Shown here: piece after piece, positions 17,254 to 27,013 of the stretch
Layout: the number at the start of each line of letters is the position of its first letter
Numbering within the stretch: position 1 is the stretch's first letter
Assembly (NCBI RefSeq): GCF_001050135.1
Contig: NZ_CP012040.1
Span: forward strand, 5,845,001-5,909,000
DNA from: Cyclobacterium amurskyense
GTDB lineage: Bacteria > Bacteroidota > Bacteroidia > Cytophagales > Cyclobacteriaceae
Length of the DNA stretch: 64,000 bases
Direction: 5' to 3'
Program-made: the position numbers and the translations under genes
The notes under the pieces: model-generated
Databases searched by the model: none
The model's input: only the letters and a program-made list of their open reading frames with translations
Told to the model about the DNA's origin: nothing

Positions 17254-17964
17254 ATGCAGCTTTTTTTTGAAGAGGAGATCAATGGGGAAGTATTTACTTT
17301 GGACGCTCAGGAGTCCAACCATTTATGTAAAGTTTTAAGAAAAAACATCGGGGACACCGTGCTGTTCACAAATGGAAAAGGGTCCTTGTTTACTTGTATT
17401 ATTGAGGACAACAATCCAAAAAAATGTAAACTTAAAATCGTAGAACAACTTTTCACCCCGGTAGAAAAGTCACATATTCATTTGGCTATTGCGCCGACTA
17501 AGAACATGGATCGCATGGAGTGGATGCTAGAAAAAATGACGGAAGTTGGATTCGATGAAATCACATTTCTGAAAACGGCACATATCGAAAGATCAAATAT
17601 CAAACTTGATAGACTGCATAAAAAATTGGTGTCTGCATGTAAGCAAAGTTTTAAAACCTGGTTGCCTGTTCTTAATCCAATTACCGACTACGAAAAGTTC
17701 ATTACCGATGCCTCCTTTCATTCACATGAACGCTTTATTGCTTATGTAGACAAAGACAATGACACCCACTTGATCAAGCAAGCTTCACCAAATCAATCTT
17801 ACCTTGTATTGATCGGGCCTGAGGGTGATTTCAGCCCAAATGAGATATCTGCAGCCATTAACAATGGATTTAAACCCTGTTCCCTTGGCAAGCATCGTTT
17901 AAGAACAGAAACTGCAGGTCTTGTGGCTGTTCATACTTTGAACCTATTGAATCTGGAGCAGTAA
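17254..17964 (+). CDS. rsmE: 16S rRNA (uracil(1498)-N(3))-methyltransferase RsmE
   Basis: 236 residues. Methylates U1498 in 16S rRNA using SAM. The N-terminal PUA-like part contains ESNHLCKVLRKNIGD (about 20), and the SPOUT domain carries the knot motifs LIGPEGDFSPNEI (about 185-197) and LGKHRLRTETAGLVAVHTL (about 209-227). Length matches the family. No terminator of its own is visible; repeat copy C follows after about 90 bp. Confidence 0.96.
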   Translation: MQLFFEEEINGEVFTLDAQESNHLCKVLRKNIGDTVLFTNGKGSLFTCIIEDNNPKKCKLKIVEQLFTPVEKSHIHLAIAPTKNMDRMEWMLEKMTEVGFDEITFLKTAHIERSNIKLDRLHKKLVSACKQSFKTWLPVLNPITDYEKFITDASFHSHERFIAYVDKDNDTHLIKQASPNQSYLVLIGPEGDFSPNEISAAINNGFKPCSLGKHRLRTETAGLVAVHTLNLLNLEQ

Positions 17965-18052
17965 AATAACTAATCTTAAGCCAATTACTGAATCACATAA
18001 CATTGTAGCGGTTTGAAGCTGGCATGTGTCTAGCTTTTGTCAGGGCATTCTT

Positions 18053-18269
18053 TCAACATGAAACATGCAATAGACAATCTATTACGTGCTGAAATCGCTT
18101 CAAAATCAGCCACTTCGATGCTGTTTTCAATTTCACCATAGCGGTGCTATGCTAAAATATCCAAACAGCCTGATTGTCTTGCGATTGCAACACTTCCCGT
18201 AAACACGGGACAGGCTTCACCCCTGACTATTGTCAGGACGGAGAAATCCTATACATAATCCGGGTTCAA
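18053..18269 (+). repeat. Dispersed 210-bp MITE-like element, copy C (forward orientation)
   Basis: Core about 18057-18265, flanked by TCAA on both sides. The left end is the most diverged of the six (CATGAAACATGCAATAG); the right end keeps ATAATCCGGGT. Because TCAA is not palindromic, its repetition in the same orientation argues for a target duplication rather than extension of the inverted repeat. It lies in the convergent gap rsmE/kdsB, where neither gene shows a terminator of its own. Confidence 0.9.
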
Positions 18270-18338
18270 AGCCAAAAGTAGCAGTTCCTCCAAAAAAACA
18301 ACTATTAATGCTATGCCTTTAGCTATTTACTTAAGGGA

Positions 18339-19073
18339 TCAACTTGAGTGGTTATTATCATAATAAGTCAAGGCTCTATCAAGGTCTTCGGGAACATCTA
18401 TGGCTACAGCCTGGTGTTCAGTCTTGACCATTTTTATACGGATGCCATTTTCCAACAACCTTAATTGTTCAAGCATTTCAACATTTTCCAATAAGGACTT
18501 TTCCCATTGAGTAAAAGCCATCAAAAGGTCTTTTTTATAAGCATAAATCCCGATATGTCTGAAATATTTCGGTGAAGATGCTTCATTCCTTTGAAATGGA
18601 ATGGGGGACCGACTAAAATATAGGGAGAAGTTATCCTTGTCGGTAACTACCTTTACAATATTCGGATTGTTGATATGACTAGGTTCTTTAATTAGTGACA
18701 TAAGTGAAGCTACTTCCACTTTTTCATCCTTGAATGCAGCAACGAGATTGGAGAGAGATTCCTTGTCTTGAAAGGGCTCATCTCCTTGAACGTTTACTAT
18801 TATATCCGCTTCAATTGAGGCGGCTGCTTCTGCAATACGGTCGGATCCACTTTCATGCGGTTTTTGGCTAAAAAACACTTTGCCACCTTCCTTTTTTACA
18901 GCTTCAGCAATTGATTCGTGATCCGTCACCACCAAGACCTCATCAAAAACATTTGTAGCAAGGGTGCTTAAATAAGTTCTGGCGATCAATGGTTTCCCTC
19001 TCAAATCCGCTAACAACTTTGCAGGAAAACGAGTGGCTCCAAATCTTGCAGGAATTAAGGCAATGGTCTTCAT
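18339..19073 (-). CDS. kdsB: 3-deoxy-manno-octulosonate cytidylyltransferase KdsB
   Basis: 244 residues. Activates Kdo to CMP-Kdo for lipopolysaccharide core synthesis, confirming a Gram-negative envelope. Motifs: IPARFGATRFPAKLL (residues 6-20), NVQGDEPF (about 94-101), YFRHIGIYAYKKDLL (about 176-190) and the terminal IDVPEDLDRA. An exact -7 box (TAGCTTTG on the minus strand, 19178-19185) is found about 100 bp upstream, without a clear -33 box. Monocistronic. Confidence 0.96.
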   Translation of the reverse strand: MKTIALIPARFGATRFPAKLLADLRGKPLIARTYLSTLATNVFDEVLVVTDHESIAEAVKKEGGKVFFSQKPHESGSDRIAEAAASIEADIIVNVQGDEPFQDKESLSNLVAAFKDEKVEVASLMSLIKEPSHINNPNIVKVVTDKDNFSLYFSRSPIPFQRNEASSPKYFRHIGIYAYKKDLLMAFTQWEKSLLENVEMLEQLRLLENGIRIKMVKTEHQAVAIDVPEDLDRALTYYDNNHSS

Positions 19074-19261
19074 TTATTGATGTTTCTTATTAATTCTTAA
19101 CTGGTTACCTATGATTTTAGATGAAATATTTTTTTGGAATTACACCAAAATCACTGAAATAAGGTTTATCTTAATAGCAAAGCTAATCAATTTAAGCCCA
19201 TTTCAGGGTAAAATCAATATCTTTATTGAAAGCTAGAGCTACTAACAAACAATATATGATC

Positions 19262-21136
19262 ATGAAAAAAACACTCCCTATTTTGGTCCTATTTATATTG
19301 TTCTTTTCCTATTCGATTAAAGCATTCACACAAGACATAAATGAGGTTGAAAGGCTTTATGAAAAAGTAGAACATGACATCCCTATGAGAGATGGGATCA
19401 ATTTGCACACTGTCGTTTACATTCCAAAAGACAAATCGAAACAATATCCAATACTAATGCAACGGACACCTTACAGTGCCGGACCTTATGGACCAAACAA
19501 CATGAAAAGCAAAATTGGTCCTTCTGAATTTTTAATGAAGGACGGATATATATTTGTCTATCAAGATGTAAGAGGAAGGTGGATGTCTGAGGGGCTCTAC
19601 GACAATATGCGACCTACACTTTCTGCAAGAAATAAAAATTCTAAAGAAATTGATGAAAGTACGGATACCTATGACACCATAGATTGGTTATTGGCCAACA
19701 TTGAAAACCACAATAGCAGGGTGGGAATATGGGGCATTAGCTATCCTGGATTTTACAGTGCGGCAGCACTACCCTTTGCACATCCCAATCTTAAGGCTGT
19801 ATCTCCACAGGCTCCTATAGGAGATTTTTATTTTGATGATTTTCACCACAATGGGGCCTATTTATTAAGTTATTGGCTGGCTACCTCTGTTTTTGGTTAT
19901 CAAAAAGACGGGCCAACAGAGGAGGCTTGGTATGACATGGTTAATCCTGGAACAAACGATGGATACCAGTTCTTCATGGATATGGGCTCACTTAAAAATG
20001 CAGACAAATGGTATGGTGAAGATAATTTCTTCTGGCAACAATTAAAGGAAAACCCCAATTACAATTCCTTCTGGCAAGAAAGAAGTATAATCCCCCACTT
20101 AAACAATATAAAACCAGCAGTATTGACGGTAGGCGGTTGGTTTGATGCAGAAGATCTGTATGGCCCCCTCACCGTTTACAAAACCATTGAAAGCAACAAT
20201 CCCAACACTTATAATGCCATTGTAATGGGACCTTGGTCTCATGGAGACTGGTCAAGGGAAGCAGGTCAGCAAATTGTCTCCAATATCTACTTTGGAGATT
20301 CCATATCAACCTGGTACCAGAAAAACATAGAGCGCACATTTTTCCATCATTACTTAAAAGAACCCACTGAAGGAAAACCCAAGCTACCTGAAGCCTATAT
20401 GTTTGATACTGGCAAACACAAATGGGAAAAATTTGATCAATGGCCACCCGAAAACAACGAATTGAAAAGCTTCTTTTTGCATGAAGGAAGAAGGCTTTCA
20501 CAGGATTCCCCAGAAGGGAATCGATTTTCTACTTTTATATCAGATCCAGCCAAACCAGTACCCTATAGCCAAGACATCAAATTAAATTTTACTCCTCGTA
20601 AATACATGGCTGATGACCAGCGTTTTGCTGCAAGAAGACCTGATGTTTTGACTTTCGAAACTGAGGCTTTAACTGAAGACATGACATTCGCAGGAGAAAT
20701 CATGGCCAGACTAGAAGTTGCAACCTCACAAACCGATGCAGATTGGATTGTTAAACTAATTGATATTTACCCTGGAGATTACCCTAATCACGAATATGTA
20801 TTGGATGGTGTTGACATGGGGAACTACCACCTTATGGTTCGATCAGAAGTTATTCGAGGCAGGTATAGGGAAAGTTTTGAATACCCCAAACCATTTGTCC
20901 CAGACCAAATTACTTCAATTGATTTAAAATTACAGGATGTTTTACACACCTTTAAAAAAGGCCATAAAATCCAAATTCAGATCCAAAGCAGTTGGTTTCC
21001 CTTGATTGACAGAAACCCTCAAAAATATGTTGAAAACATCTTTAAAGCCGAAAATAAAGACTTCATCAAAGCCACTCATCGGGTATTCCATACTGCTGAA
21101 TTCGCTAGTAAAATTGAAGTCATGGTGCTTCCTTAG
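19262..21136 (+). CDS. CocE/NonD family hydrolase (X-Pro dipeptidyl-peptidase type), secreted
   Basis: About 624 residues from the ATG at 19262 (an ATG at 19256 is also possible; the frame opens at a TTG at 19226). A signal peptide spans KKTLPILVLFILFFSY to about residue 25. The alpha/beta-hydrolase core has GIWGISYPGFYSAAALP (nucleophile Ser, about 158-174), an Asp in the GGWFDAED segment (about 285) and GPWSHGDW (His, about 325). A C-terminal jelly-roll domain follows from about residue 440. The family includes cocaine esterase, glutaryl-acylases and Xaa-Pro dipeptidyl-peptidases; the substrate here is unknown. Confidence 0.9.
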   Translation: MKKTLPILVLFILFFSYSIKAFTQDINEVERLYEKVEHDIPMRDGINLHTVVYIPKDKSKQYPILMQRTPYSAGPYGPNNMKSKIGPSEFLMKDGYIFVYQDVRGRWMSEGLYDNMRPTLSARNKNSKEIDESTDTYDTIDWLLANIENHNSRVGIWGISYPGFYSAAALPFAHPNLKAVSPQAPIGDFYFDDFHHNGAYLLSYWLATSVFGYQKDGPTEEAWYDMVNPGTNDGYQFFMDMGSLKNADKWYGEDNFFWQQLKENPNYNSFWQERSIIPHLNNIKPAVLTVGGWFDAEDLYGPLTVYKTIESNNPNTYNAIVMGPWSHGDWSREAGQQIVSNIYFGDSISTWYQKNIERTFFHHYLKEPTEGKPKLPEAYMFDTGKHKWEKFDQWPPENNELKSFFLHEGRRLSQDSPEGNRFSTFISDPAKPVPYSQDIKLNFTPRKYMADDQRFAARRPDVLTFETEALTEDMTFAGEIMARLEVATSQTDADWIVKLIDIYPGDYPNHEYVLDGVDMGNYHLMVRSEVIRGRYRESFEYPKPFVPDQITSIDLKLQDVLHTFKKGHKIQIQIQSSWFPLIDRNPQKYVENIFKAENKDFIKATHRVFHTAEFASKIEVMVLP

Positions 21137-21322
21137 AATGGTTTAAAATTAGGATTTATAGGTTTAGTTTGTGAGAATGGCGAGCGAAAATACATATATT
21201 TATCATTGAAAAGACATCAAGTGAAGGATTGAAAGGATTCAAAACATCGATTTACTCCTATCATCAGAAAGCCATTAAAAAAGGTATCCTTGCATATTTA
21301 ACATAGAAAACTAAAATTCAAT

Positions 21323-21871
21323 ATGAAAACTAAAGAAAAAGAAATCGTAACCTTAAAGAGGTCACTATTAATTGATACGGAGAACAAGCTTAACAAGCAG
21401 GTGGAAATGGAAGGAAAATCTTCAGCTTACTACCTTTCTATGGCTTCATGGGCTGAAATGCAAGGTTTCTCCAACTCTGCCCGTTTTTTATATGACCATG
21501 CCGAAGAAGAAAGAGGTCATATGCTTAAATTATTTAGGTACATCAACGAAGCTGGAGGCCATGCCATTCAACCGGAAGTTACCAATATCAGGCAGCATTT
21601 TAATTCCCTCCGAGAGGTTTTTGAGTTGATTCTTGAACATGAAATAGAGGTTACCAAGTCTATAAACATCATAGTAGACCATTGTTTCAATGCGAAAGAT
21701 TTTGCTACTTTTAGCTTTATGCAATGGTACGTAACTGAACAACGAGAAGAGGAAACATTAGCTAGAAGAGCTTTGGAAATCTTCGATATTATTGGCGAAG
21801 AAGGAATCGGTTTATGGACGATCGATCAGGAAATGGGCAAATTACATGCTACTAAAGAGCCTGAAGTATAA
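21323..21871 (+). CDS. Ferritin (non-heme iron storage)
   Basis: 182 residues of four-helix bundle. Ferroxidase-site residues are visible in helix B as HAEEERGHMLKLFRYI and in helix C/D as EHEIEV and QWYVTEQREEE. It stores iron as a mineral core and protects against iron-driven oxidation. The N-terminus is about 15 residues longer than a standard FtnA (KTKEKEIVTLKRS). A near-consensus -7 box (TATCCTTG, 21285-21292) precedes it, and a strong terminator follows. Confidence 0.93.
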   Translation: MKTKEKEIVTLKRSLLIDTENKLNKQVEMEGKSSAYYLSMASWAEMQGFSNSARFLYDHAEEERGHMLKLFRYINEAGGHAIQPEVTNIRQHFNSLREVFELILEHEIEVTKSINIIVDHCFNAKDFATFSFMQWYVTEQREEETLARRALEIFDIIGEEGIGLWTIDQEMGKLHATKEPEV

Positions 21872-21894
21872 ATTCAATTTTGGATTCCCCTAAT

Positions 21895-21929
21895 AAAAAA
21901 CCCTTCAGTATAAAACTGAAGGGTTTTTT
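21895..21929. terminator. Bidirectional terminator between ferritin and pncA
   Basis: Stem CCCTTCAGT (21901-21909) / ACTGAAGGG (21915-21923) with A6 before and T6 after, serving ferritin on + and pncA on -. Confidence 0.92.
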
Positions 21930-21962
21930 ATTGCCTTTTATTTAAGGCCAAGGCAGTTTTAT

Positions 21963-22592
21963 TTATAAAGAACTAGAGGAAACCAGGATTGCACCTTGAG
22001 TTTCCATTTCTTTAAAAGCCTCTAAAGTATCATTCGGAGATAAGTTCACCCCTTTAGTAGCATCCGCTATTAAATAGGTATTGAATCCTAAATCCAGGGC
22101 ATCTAAAACTGTGAATTTAACACAGTAATCAGCCGCCAAACCTGTTACAAATACATTCTCTATCCCATTAGCTTTGAGGAAGTCTCCTAAGCCTGTTTTC
22201 TCTTTCCTACCGTTATCGAAAAAACCACTGTAAGAATCAACCACTGGATTGGACCCTTTTTTAAATACCTCTCTCCAGTTTTGCTTGTCCAAAGATTTGT
22301 GGAAATCTGCTCCAATCGAATTCTCAACACAATGTACAGGCCATAAAATTTGATCTAGACCATTTAGGCTGATTGATTCCCCCACCTTCTTGCCTTCATG
22401 GTTGGCGGCAAAACTACCATGGTTGGCGGGATGCCAATCTTGGGTAGCTACAATTAGGTCAAACTTATCTTTAACCTTATTGATGACAGGTATTACTTCA
22501 TCTCCCTTGCCTACGGCAAGAGCTCCGCCAGGCAAAAAGTCATTTTGAACATCTACAATTATAAGCGCACTGTTTTCCTTATTAACTTCCAT
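21963..22592 (-). CDS. pncA: Nicotinamidase PncA
   Basis: 209 residues of the cysteine hydrolase (isochorismatase-like) fold. Active-site Asp is in IIVDVQNDFLPGGALAV (about 11-27), the metal-binding and Lys region in QDWHPANHGSFA and HCVENSIG, and the nucleophilic Cys in VTGLAADYCVKFTVLDA (about 155-171). It deamidates nicotinamide to nicotinate. Its start overlaps the pncB end by 11 bp, so the two salvage steps are translationally coupled. Confidence 0.95.
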   Translation of the reverse strand: MEVNKENSALIIVDVQNDFLPGGALAVGKGDEVIPVINKVKDKFDLIVATQDWHPANHGSFAANHEGKKVGESISLNGLDQILWPVHCVENSIGADFHKSLDKQNWREVFKKGSNPVVDSYSGFFDNGRKEKTGLGDFLKANGIENVFVTGLAADYCVKFTVLDALDLGFNTYLIADATKGVNLSPNDTLEAFKEMETQGAILVSSSSL

Positions 22593-24063
22593 TGTCCATT
22601 GCTTTAGCTTTTAACACCAAGGCTGTCCTGTATTCATATAAACTTGCTTCAAGTCCCACCGGATAAATATGAGGATTGATCAGTCTTTTATGGGTTTTAT
22701 CAAAAATGGCAAGCCTATCTTGCGTTCGCTGCCTGATTTGTTGAATACTTGGGCGATTATAAACTTTCTCCCCTTTACTAAATATAGGTTTTAAAAGTAT
22801 TTCTGCTTCAGCATTGTCCACAGAAATCTTCTTTCTTCGAGTAGGATCAATAGGGTCTATAATGGTAACCTTATCACTTTTCTCTAAACCTTCAAGGTAA
22901 ATCATATCCGCCAAAGCCTTTCCACCAGCGGTGTACCTCAACACATTATGAAATCCTGGAATATTTATTTTTATAGATTGTTGAGACAATTTAATCTTTG
23001 GAACCCAGTCTCCATCTTTACTTTTCAAAGCAGATAGCTTATAAACAGCTCCTAAAGCAGGTTGATCATAAGCTGTTACCAGTTTTGTACCTACTCCCCA
23101 TACATCTATTGACGCTTCTTGCATCTTTAATGAGGTAATGATATGCTCATCAAGGTCATTGCTTGCCACAATCTGTATATTAGGAAAACCTGCTTCATTC
23201 AACATCTTCCTAGCCAGGTTACTAAAATAAGCCAAATCCCCGGAATCAATCCGTATTCCTTTTATTTCCTTGCCAATTCCTCTTAGTTTCTCAGCTACCT
23301 CGATGGCATGCTTTACTCCTTGAACAATGTCATAGGTATCTACCAAAAGTGTAGTATTGTCGGGAAAAGTTTCAGCGTAGGACTCAAAAGCTGACAATTC
23401 ATTATCAAATGACATGATCCAGCTGTGGGCATGAGTACCTGACACAGGTATACCAAATAGCTTGGCGGCCATTACATTTGAAGTGGATGAACAACCTCCA
23501 ATATAGGATGCCCGACTAGCAGCCAAGGCACCGTCAATTCCTTGCGCTCTTCTCAAACCAAATTCCATCACAGGATCCCCATTTGCAGCCAATACAATCC
23601 TTGCTGCCTTGGTTGCTATCAAAGTTTGGAAATTGATAATGTTTAATAATGGGGTTTCTAAAAGCTGGCATTGAATTAAAGGGCCTTTGACCCTGACCAT
23701 AGGCATGTTCGGAAACACAACTTCCCCCTCCTCTACTGCATCTATATCGCAGCTAAAGGTCATGTTTTTCAGGTAATCAATGAAACCGCTTTCAAAAACC
23801 TTTTTACCATTGGCATCTTTCATTTCAGCCAAAAACGCGAGTTCATTGTCCCCAAACTGCATATTCCTGCAATAATCAATCACATAATCTAAGCCTGCTG
23901 CAATTGTAAACCCACTTTGAAATGGGTTTTTTCGAAAAAATAAGTTGAAGATGGCTTCTTCCTCGGCCTTACCAGCTTTCCAATAGGCATAAGCCATGGT
24001 AAATTGGTAATAATCAGTTAATAGAGTAAGTGAGCTGTGATATAGGTCTTTGGTAATTTTCAT
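22582..24063 (-). CDS. pncB: Nicotinate phosphoribosyltransferase PncB
   Basis: 493 residues. Turns nicotinate into nicotinate mononucleotide, the step after PncA in NAD salvage. Visible motifs: LTDYYQFTMAYAYWK near the N-terminus, FGLRRAQGIDGALAASRASY (about 168-187), the GTHAHSWIMSF stretch with the conserved His (about 210-220) and IRIDSGDL (about 272). The length fits the larger bacterial/eukaryote-like class. It is the promoter-proximal gene of the pncB-pncA pair. Confidence 0.95.
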   Translation of the reverse strand: MKITKDLYHSSLTLLTDYYQFTMAYAYWKAGKAEEEAIFNLFFRKNPFQSGFTIAAGLDYVIDYCRNMQFGDNELAFLAEMKDANGKKVFESGFIDYLKNMTFSCDIDAVEEGEVVFPNMPMVRVKGPLIQCQLLETPLLNIINFQTLIATKAARIVLAANGDPVMEFGLRRAQGIDGALAASRASYIGGCSSTSNVMAAKLFGIPVSGTHAHSWIMSFDNELSAFESYAETFPDNTTLLVDTYDIVQGVKHAIEVAEKLRGIGKEIKGIRIDSGDLAYFSNLARKMLNEAGFPNIQIVASNDLDEHIITSLKMQEASIDVWGVGTKLVTAYDQPALGAVYKLSALKSKDGDWVPKIKLSQQSIKINIPGFHNVLRYTAGGKALADMIYLEGLEKSDKVTIIDPIDPTRRKKISVDNAEAEILLKPIFSKGEKVYNRPSIQQIRQRTQDRLAIFDKTHKRLINPHIYPVGLEASLYEYRTALVLKAKAMDNGS

Positions 24064-24083
24064 AAATACGGTGCTATAAATCT

Positions 24084-24091
24084 CAAATTTA
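24084..24091 (-). promoter_or_regulatory. Candidate -7 promoter box of pncB-pncA
   Basis: TAAATTTG on the minus strand exactly fits TAnnTTTG and lies about 20 bp upstream of the pncB start. No convincing -33 box. Confidence 0.3.
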
Positions 24092-24125
24092 CAGTATTAA
24101 GCGGCTTATACCACATTTTGACTCA

Positions 24126-24971
24126 TTATTTTGATTTTGGCTGCCTTACATATAAGAAGTTGAGGATTACCCCTGAAAGAACCAGTAACATGCCTCCGTA
24201 GGTAATTAAATTGTAAGTTTCATCAAAGAGAATGTAGCCAAAGCCTAAAGCATAAATTATTCCGATATAATTCAGGTTTGCCACTTTTGCCAGATTGGCA
24301 TTTTGGTAAGCCATGGTCATGTAGTACTGCGCCAGTTGAGTTAAAATACCTATTAATAGTAATAAAGCCCAATCCCAACCTTCTGGTTGTACCCAATAAA
24401 AGTAGCTTAAAACACCCGCAACAGGTATAGTGACAAGGGGAAAATAAAACACAATAACCAGTGGATGTTCCGTATTTTTAAGTTTCCGGATCACATTATA
24501 AGCCAACCCAGAAAATAAAGCAGACACAATCCCTATTCCCAGAAACAAGGCATCTATTCTAGGGTCAAAACCTTCGATAGTTAACACACCCAAAAAAGCA
24601 ATGGCGAAGAAAACAAATTGCTTCGGTTTTACCTTTTCCTTGACTATAAATATACCCAAAATACTAGTAAAGATAGGGCCAAGATATTGGATGGTGACAG
24701 CACTTGCCAAAGGGATATTTTGGAGGGTATAGAAGAATGTAATTAAACCTACTGAGCCCACCACTCCCCTTAACACCAATAATTTCCTATTATTCCCCAA
24801 AACAGGTACTGATTTTCGCTTTAAAATCATGTAACTAAAGATAAAGCTGAAAACAGAGCGGAAAAGAATAATTTCAATGGCTGGAATATGGGGTAAAAAT
24901 TTAACAGCAACATTCATTAGTGCGAAAAAACACACTGCCAGCAACATGTGCCTTACACTTGAATTACTCAA
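24126..24971 (-). CDS. EamA-type DMT family transporter
   Basis: 281 residues, almost entirely hydrophobic, with about ten TM helices arranged as two EamA repeats (about 5-135 and 145-278). The second repeat contains ALGFGYILFDETYNLITYGG, a typical EamA end motif. Drug/metabolite transporter superfamily; exporters of amino acids, nucleotides or metabolites. The substrate cannot be read from sequence. It is 62 bp upstream of pncB on the same strand, so co-transcription with NAD salvage is possible but unproven. Confidence 0.9.
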   Translation of the reverse strand: MSNSSVRHMLLAVCFFALMNVAVKFLPHIPAIEIILFRSVFSFIFSYMILKRKSVPVLGNNRKLLVLRGVVGSVGLITFFYTLQNIPLASAVTIQYLGPIFTSILGIFIVKEKVKPKQFVFFAIAFLGVLTIEGFDPRIDALFLGIGIVSALFSGLAYNVIRKLKNTEHPLVIVFYFPLVTIPVAGVLSYFYWVQPEGWDWALLLLIGILTQLAQYYMTMAYQNANLAKVANLNYIGIIYALGFGYILFDETYNLITYGGMLLVLSGVILNFLYVRQPKSK

Positions 24972-25101
24972 AATATCTTATTAAAACCTAGATTAAAATT
25001 ACCTCATTAAAAGTCCTATAAAGAAAAATTGGTTCCAGAAAACAGATAAAACGAATAAAAGAAAACTAATTATCCTGAAATTTGTTTATCTATTTAAAAA
25101 A

Positions 25102-25545
25102 ATGGGATTAAGAATCGGACAAAAGGCGCCAGACTTCACCTTACCATCCACATCAGGATCGGATTTTAAGCTTTCAAAAGACTTCTTTGGAAAAGCATGT
25201 ATTATCTATTTTTACCCTAAGGATTTTACCGGAGGATGTACTGCACAGGCCTGTGAATTCAGAGATCAATTCGAGGAATTCAGGGACTTGGACCTTCCTG
25301 TAATTGGAATTAGCAGAGATGATATGGAAACTCACCTTCGGTTTAAAAAAGCCAATAAATTACCATTTGAGTTACTATCAGATACGAGCGGTGAAGTGTG
25401 TAAAAAATACGATGCATTGGTACCCATCATTGGTATACCTAAGCGAATCACCTATTTATTGGACAAAGGTCATGTCATTAAGGATGAATTCCAGGATATG
25501 TTTAATGCCAAAGCCCACATAAAAAAAATGCTGGAAAATTATTGA
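25102..25545 (+). CDS. bcp: Thioredoxin-dependent peroxiredoxin (BCP/PrxQ type)
   Basis: 147 residues. Reduces hydrogen peroxide and organic hydroperoxides. The motif FYPKDFTGGCTAQACEFRD (about 36-54) contains the peroxidatic Cys and, five residues on, the second Cys typical of the atypical 2-Cys PrxQ group. The GVSRD-like GISRDDMETHLRFKKA segment follows. Complete, single gene, ended by a bidirectional terminator. Confidence 0.95.
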   Translation: MGLRIGQKAPDFTLPSTSGSDFKLSKDFFGKACIIYFYPKDFTGGCTAQACEFRDQFEEFRDLDLPVIGISRDDMETHLRFKKANKLPFELLSDTSGEVCKKYDALVPIIGIPKRITYLLDKGHVIKDEFQDMFNAKAHIKKMLENY

Positions 25546-25590
25546 GCCAAATGTACCCTTATTGTAATGATCCTACTGACTTTGAATTAA

Positions 25591-25626
25591 AAATAAAGGG
25601 ATGCATTACGCATCCCCTTATTTTTT
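25591..25626. terminator. Bidirectional terminator between peroxiredoxin and Gfo/Idh gene
   Basis: Stem AAATAAAGGGATGC (25591-25604) with GCATCCCCTTATTT (25610-25623), one unpaired base, then a T run; an A-rich stretch precedes it for the minus-strand gene. Confidence 0.85.
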
Positions 25627-25641
25627 GATTAAAAAAGCTTT

Positions 25642-26985
25642 TTATACTTTAGGCAGATTCCACCCATTGTTGTAATTGGCTTTTATTAATTTATTTGCTT
25701 TTCCACTAGTAAACTGGCCTTTGTCAGCATCCCAATAGATTTTTTCACCCAATTTATAGGCTACATTTCCCATATGGGCATTTATTGCAGCGATAGATCC
25801 AGTTTTAATTCCACAATGTAGCATGGATGGGTCATTGGCTTTCATGGCTTCCACGAAATTCCTACAATGTAACCTTTGTGCAGATCCTTCCGGCTTCACT
25901 AGCTCGATTGCTTCAATTTTCTCTTTTTTGGTACCATTTACATTTTCGGTTTCGGCAATTACTTTCCAACCACCACGATTTACTACCAGCGTACCATTGT
26001 TACCTATAAAGGCAATCCCCTCAGTCGTACCATAATTACCGCCGTCAATGCCTGTAGCATGCTCCCATAACATATTAAAGCCATCGTATTCATAGACGGT
26101 TTGCAATGTATCCGGAGTTTCTGAAGCATCATCAGGATAGGCCAACTTACCACCTGAAGCCATGATTGATTTAGGCGCACTAACCCCCATTGCATACAGG
26201 GCTATATCTATTTCGTGCACACCCCAATCCGTCATCAATCCACCGGCATAATCCCAAAACCAACGAAAGTTGAAATGAAATCTATTGGCATTGAAAGGCC
26301 TGTCAGGAGCTGGTCCAAGCCACATTTTATAATCTACGCCGGCAGGTGGCTGACTGTTTGGCAATTGTGGAACTGGATTCATCCAACCTTGATAAGCCCA
26401 GGTTTTAACCAATCTTATGTTTCCTAATTTCCCTGACTTTACCATTGCTATGGCTTGTTCATATTGGGATCCACTTCGCTGCCACTGTCCTACCTGAACA
26501 AGCTTCCCATATCTATCTGCTGCTTTCACCATCAAGTTGCATTCCTCTATAGAATTGGCGAGTGGTTTTTCGGTATAGGCATGTTTACCTGCTGAAAGAC
26601 TATCTATCAGATTCAGGCAGTGCCAATGGTCAGGTGTTCCAATGATTACTGCATCAATATCGGGATCTTCAAGCATTAATCTATAATCCTTGTATTGTTT
26701 AGGCCTTTTTCCCCGAAGTTTGTAAACATCTTCACTACGTTGGTCTAAAACACTTTGGTCTACATCTGCAAGGGCCACACAATTGACTTCTGGTATGCGT
26801 AGATGGCTGTGCATATTTGACCAGCCCATCCCCTTACAACCAATTAAGCCGAAATTAATCTGGTCATTTGCCCCTATCCTAATAGCTCTGGCTTTTAGGT
26901 GCTCAGCAGACAAAAGTCCTGGCATTGCTGCTATCCCTGCTGAGGTCAGCAATGATTTATGGATAAATTTTCTTCTGGAATTCAT
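25642..26985 (-). CDS. Tat-exported Gfo/Idh/MocA family oxidoreductase
   Basis: 447 residues. A twin-arginine leader MNSRRKFIHKSLLTSAGIAA targets it to the periplasm. The NAD(P)-binding Rossmann start is INFGLIGCKGMGWSN (about 43-57), VIIGTPDHWH follows (about 115), and the family EKP motif is in HAYTEKPLANSIEE (about 135-148). Such exported enzymes carry a tightly bound cofactor and act on sugars. The DUF1080 gene immediately upstream (28 bp gap, same strand) suggests a joint 3-keto-glycoside pathway: oxidation at C3, then cleavage (inference). Confidence 0.92.
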   Translation of the reverse strand: MNSRRKFIHKSLLTSAGIAAMPGLLSAEHLKARAIRIGANDQINFGLIGCKGMGWSNMHSHLRIPEVNCVALADVDQSVLDQRSEDVYKLRGKRPKQYKDYRLMLEDPDIDAVIIGTPDHWHCLNLIDSLSAGKHAYTEKPLANSIEECNLMVKAADRYGKLVQVGQWQRSGSQYEQAIAMVKSGKLGNIRLVKTWAYQGWMNPVPQLPNSQPPAGVDYKMWLGPAPDRPFNANRFHFNFRWFWDYAGGLMTDWGVHEIDIALYAMGVSAPKSIMASGGKLAYPDDASETPDTLQTVYEYDGFNMLWEHATGIDGGNYGTTEGIAFIGNNGTLVVNRGGWKVIAETENVNGTKKEKIEAIELVKPEGSAQRLHCRNFVEAMKANDPSMLHCGIKTGSIAAINAHMGNVAYKLGEKIYWDADKGQFTSGKANKLIKANYNNGWNLPKV

Positions 26986-27013
26986 TATTTATTATTTTAA
27001 GATAATGAATGGC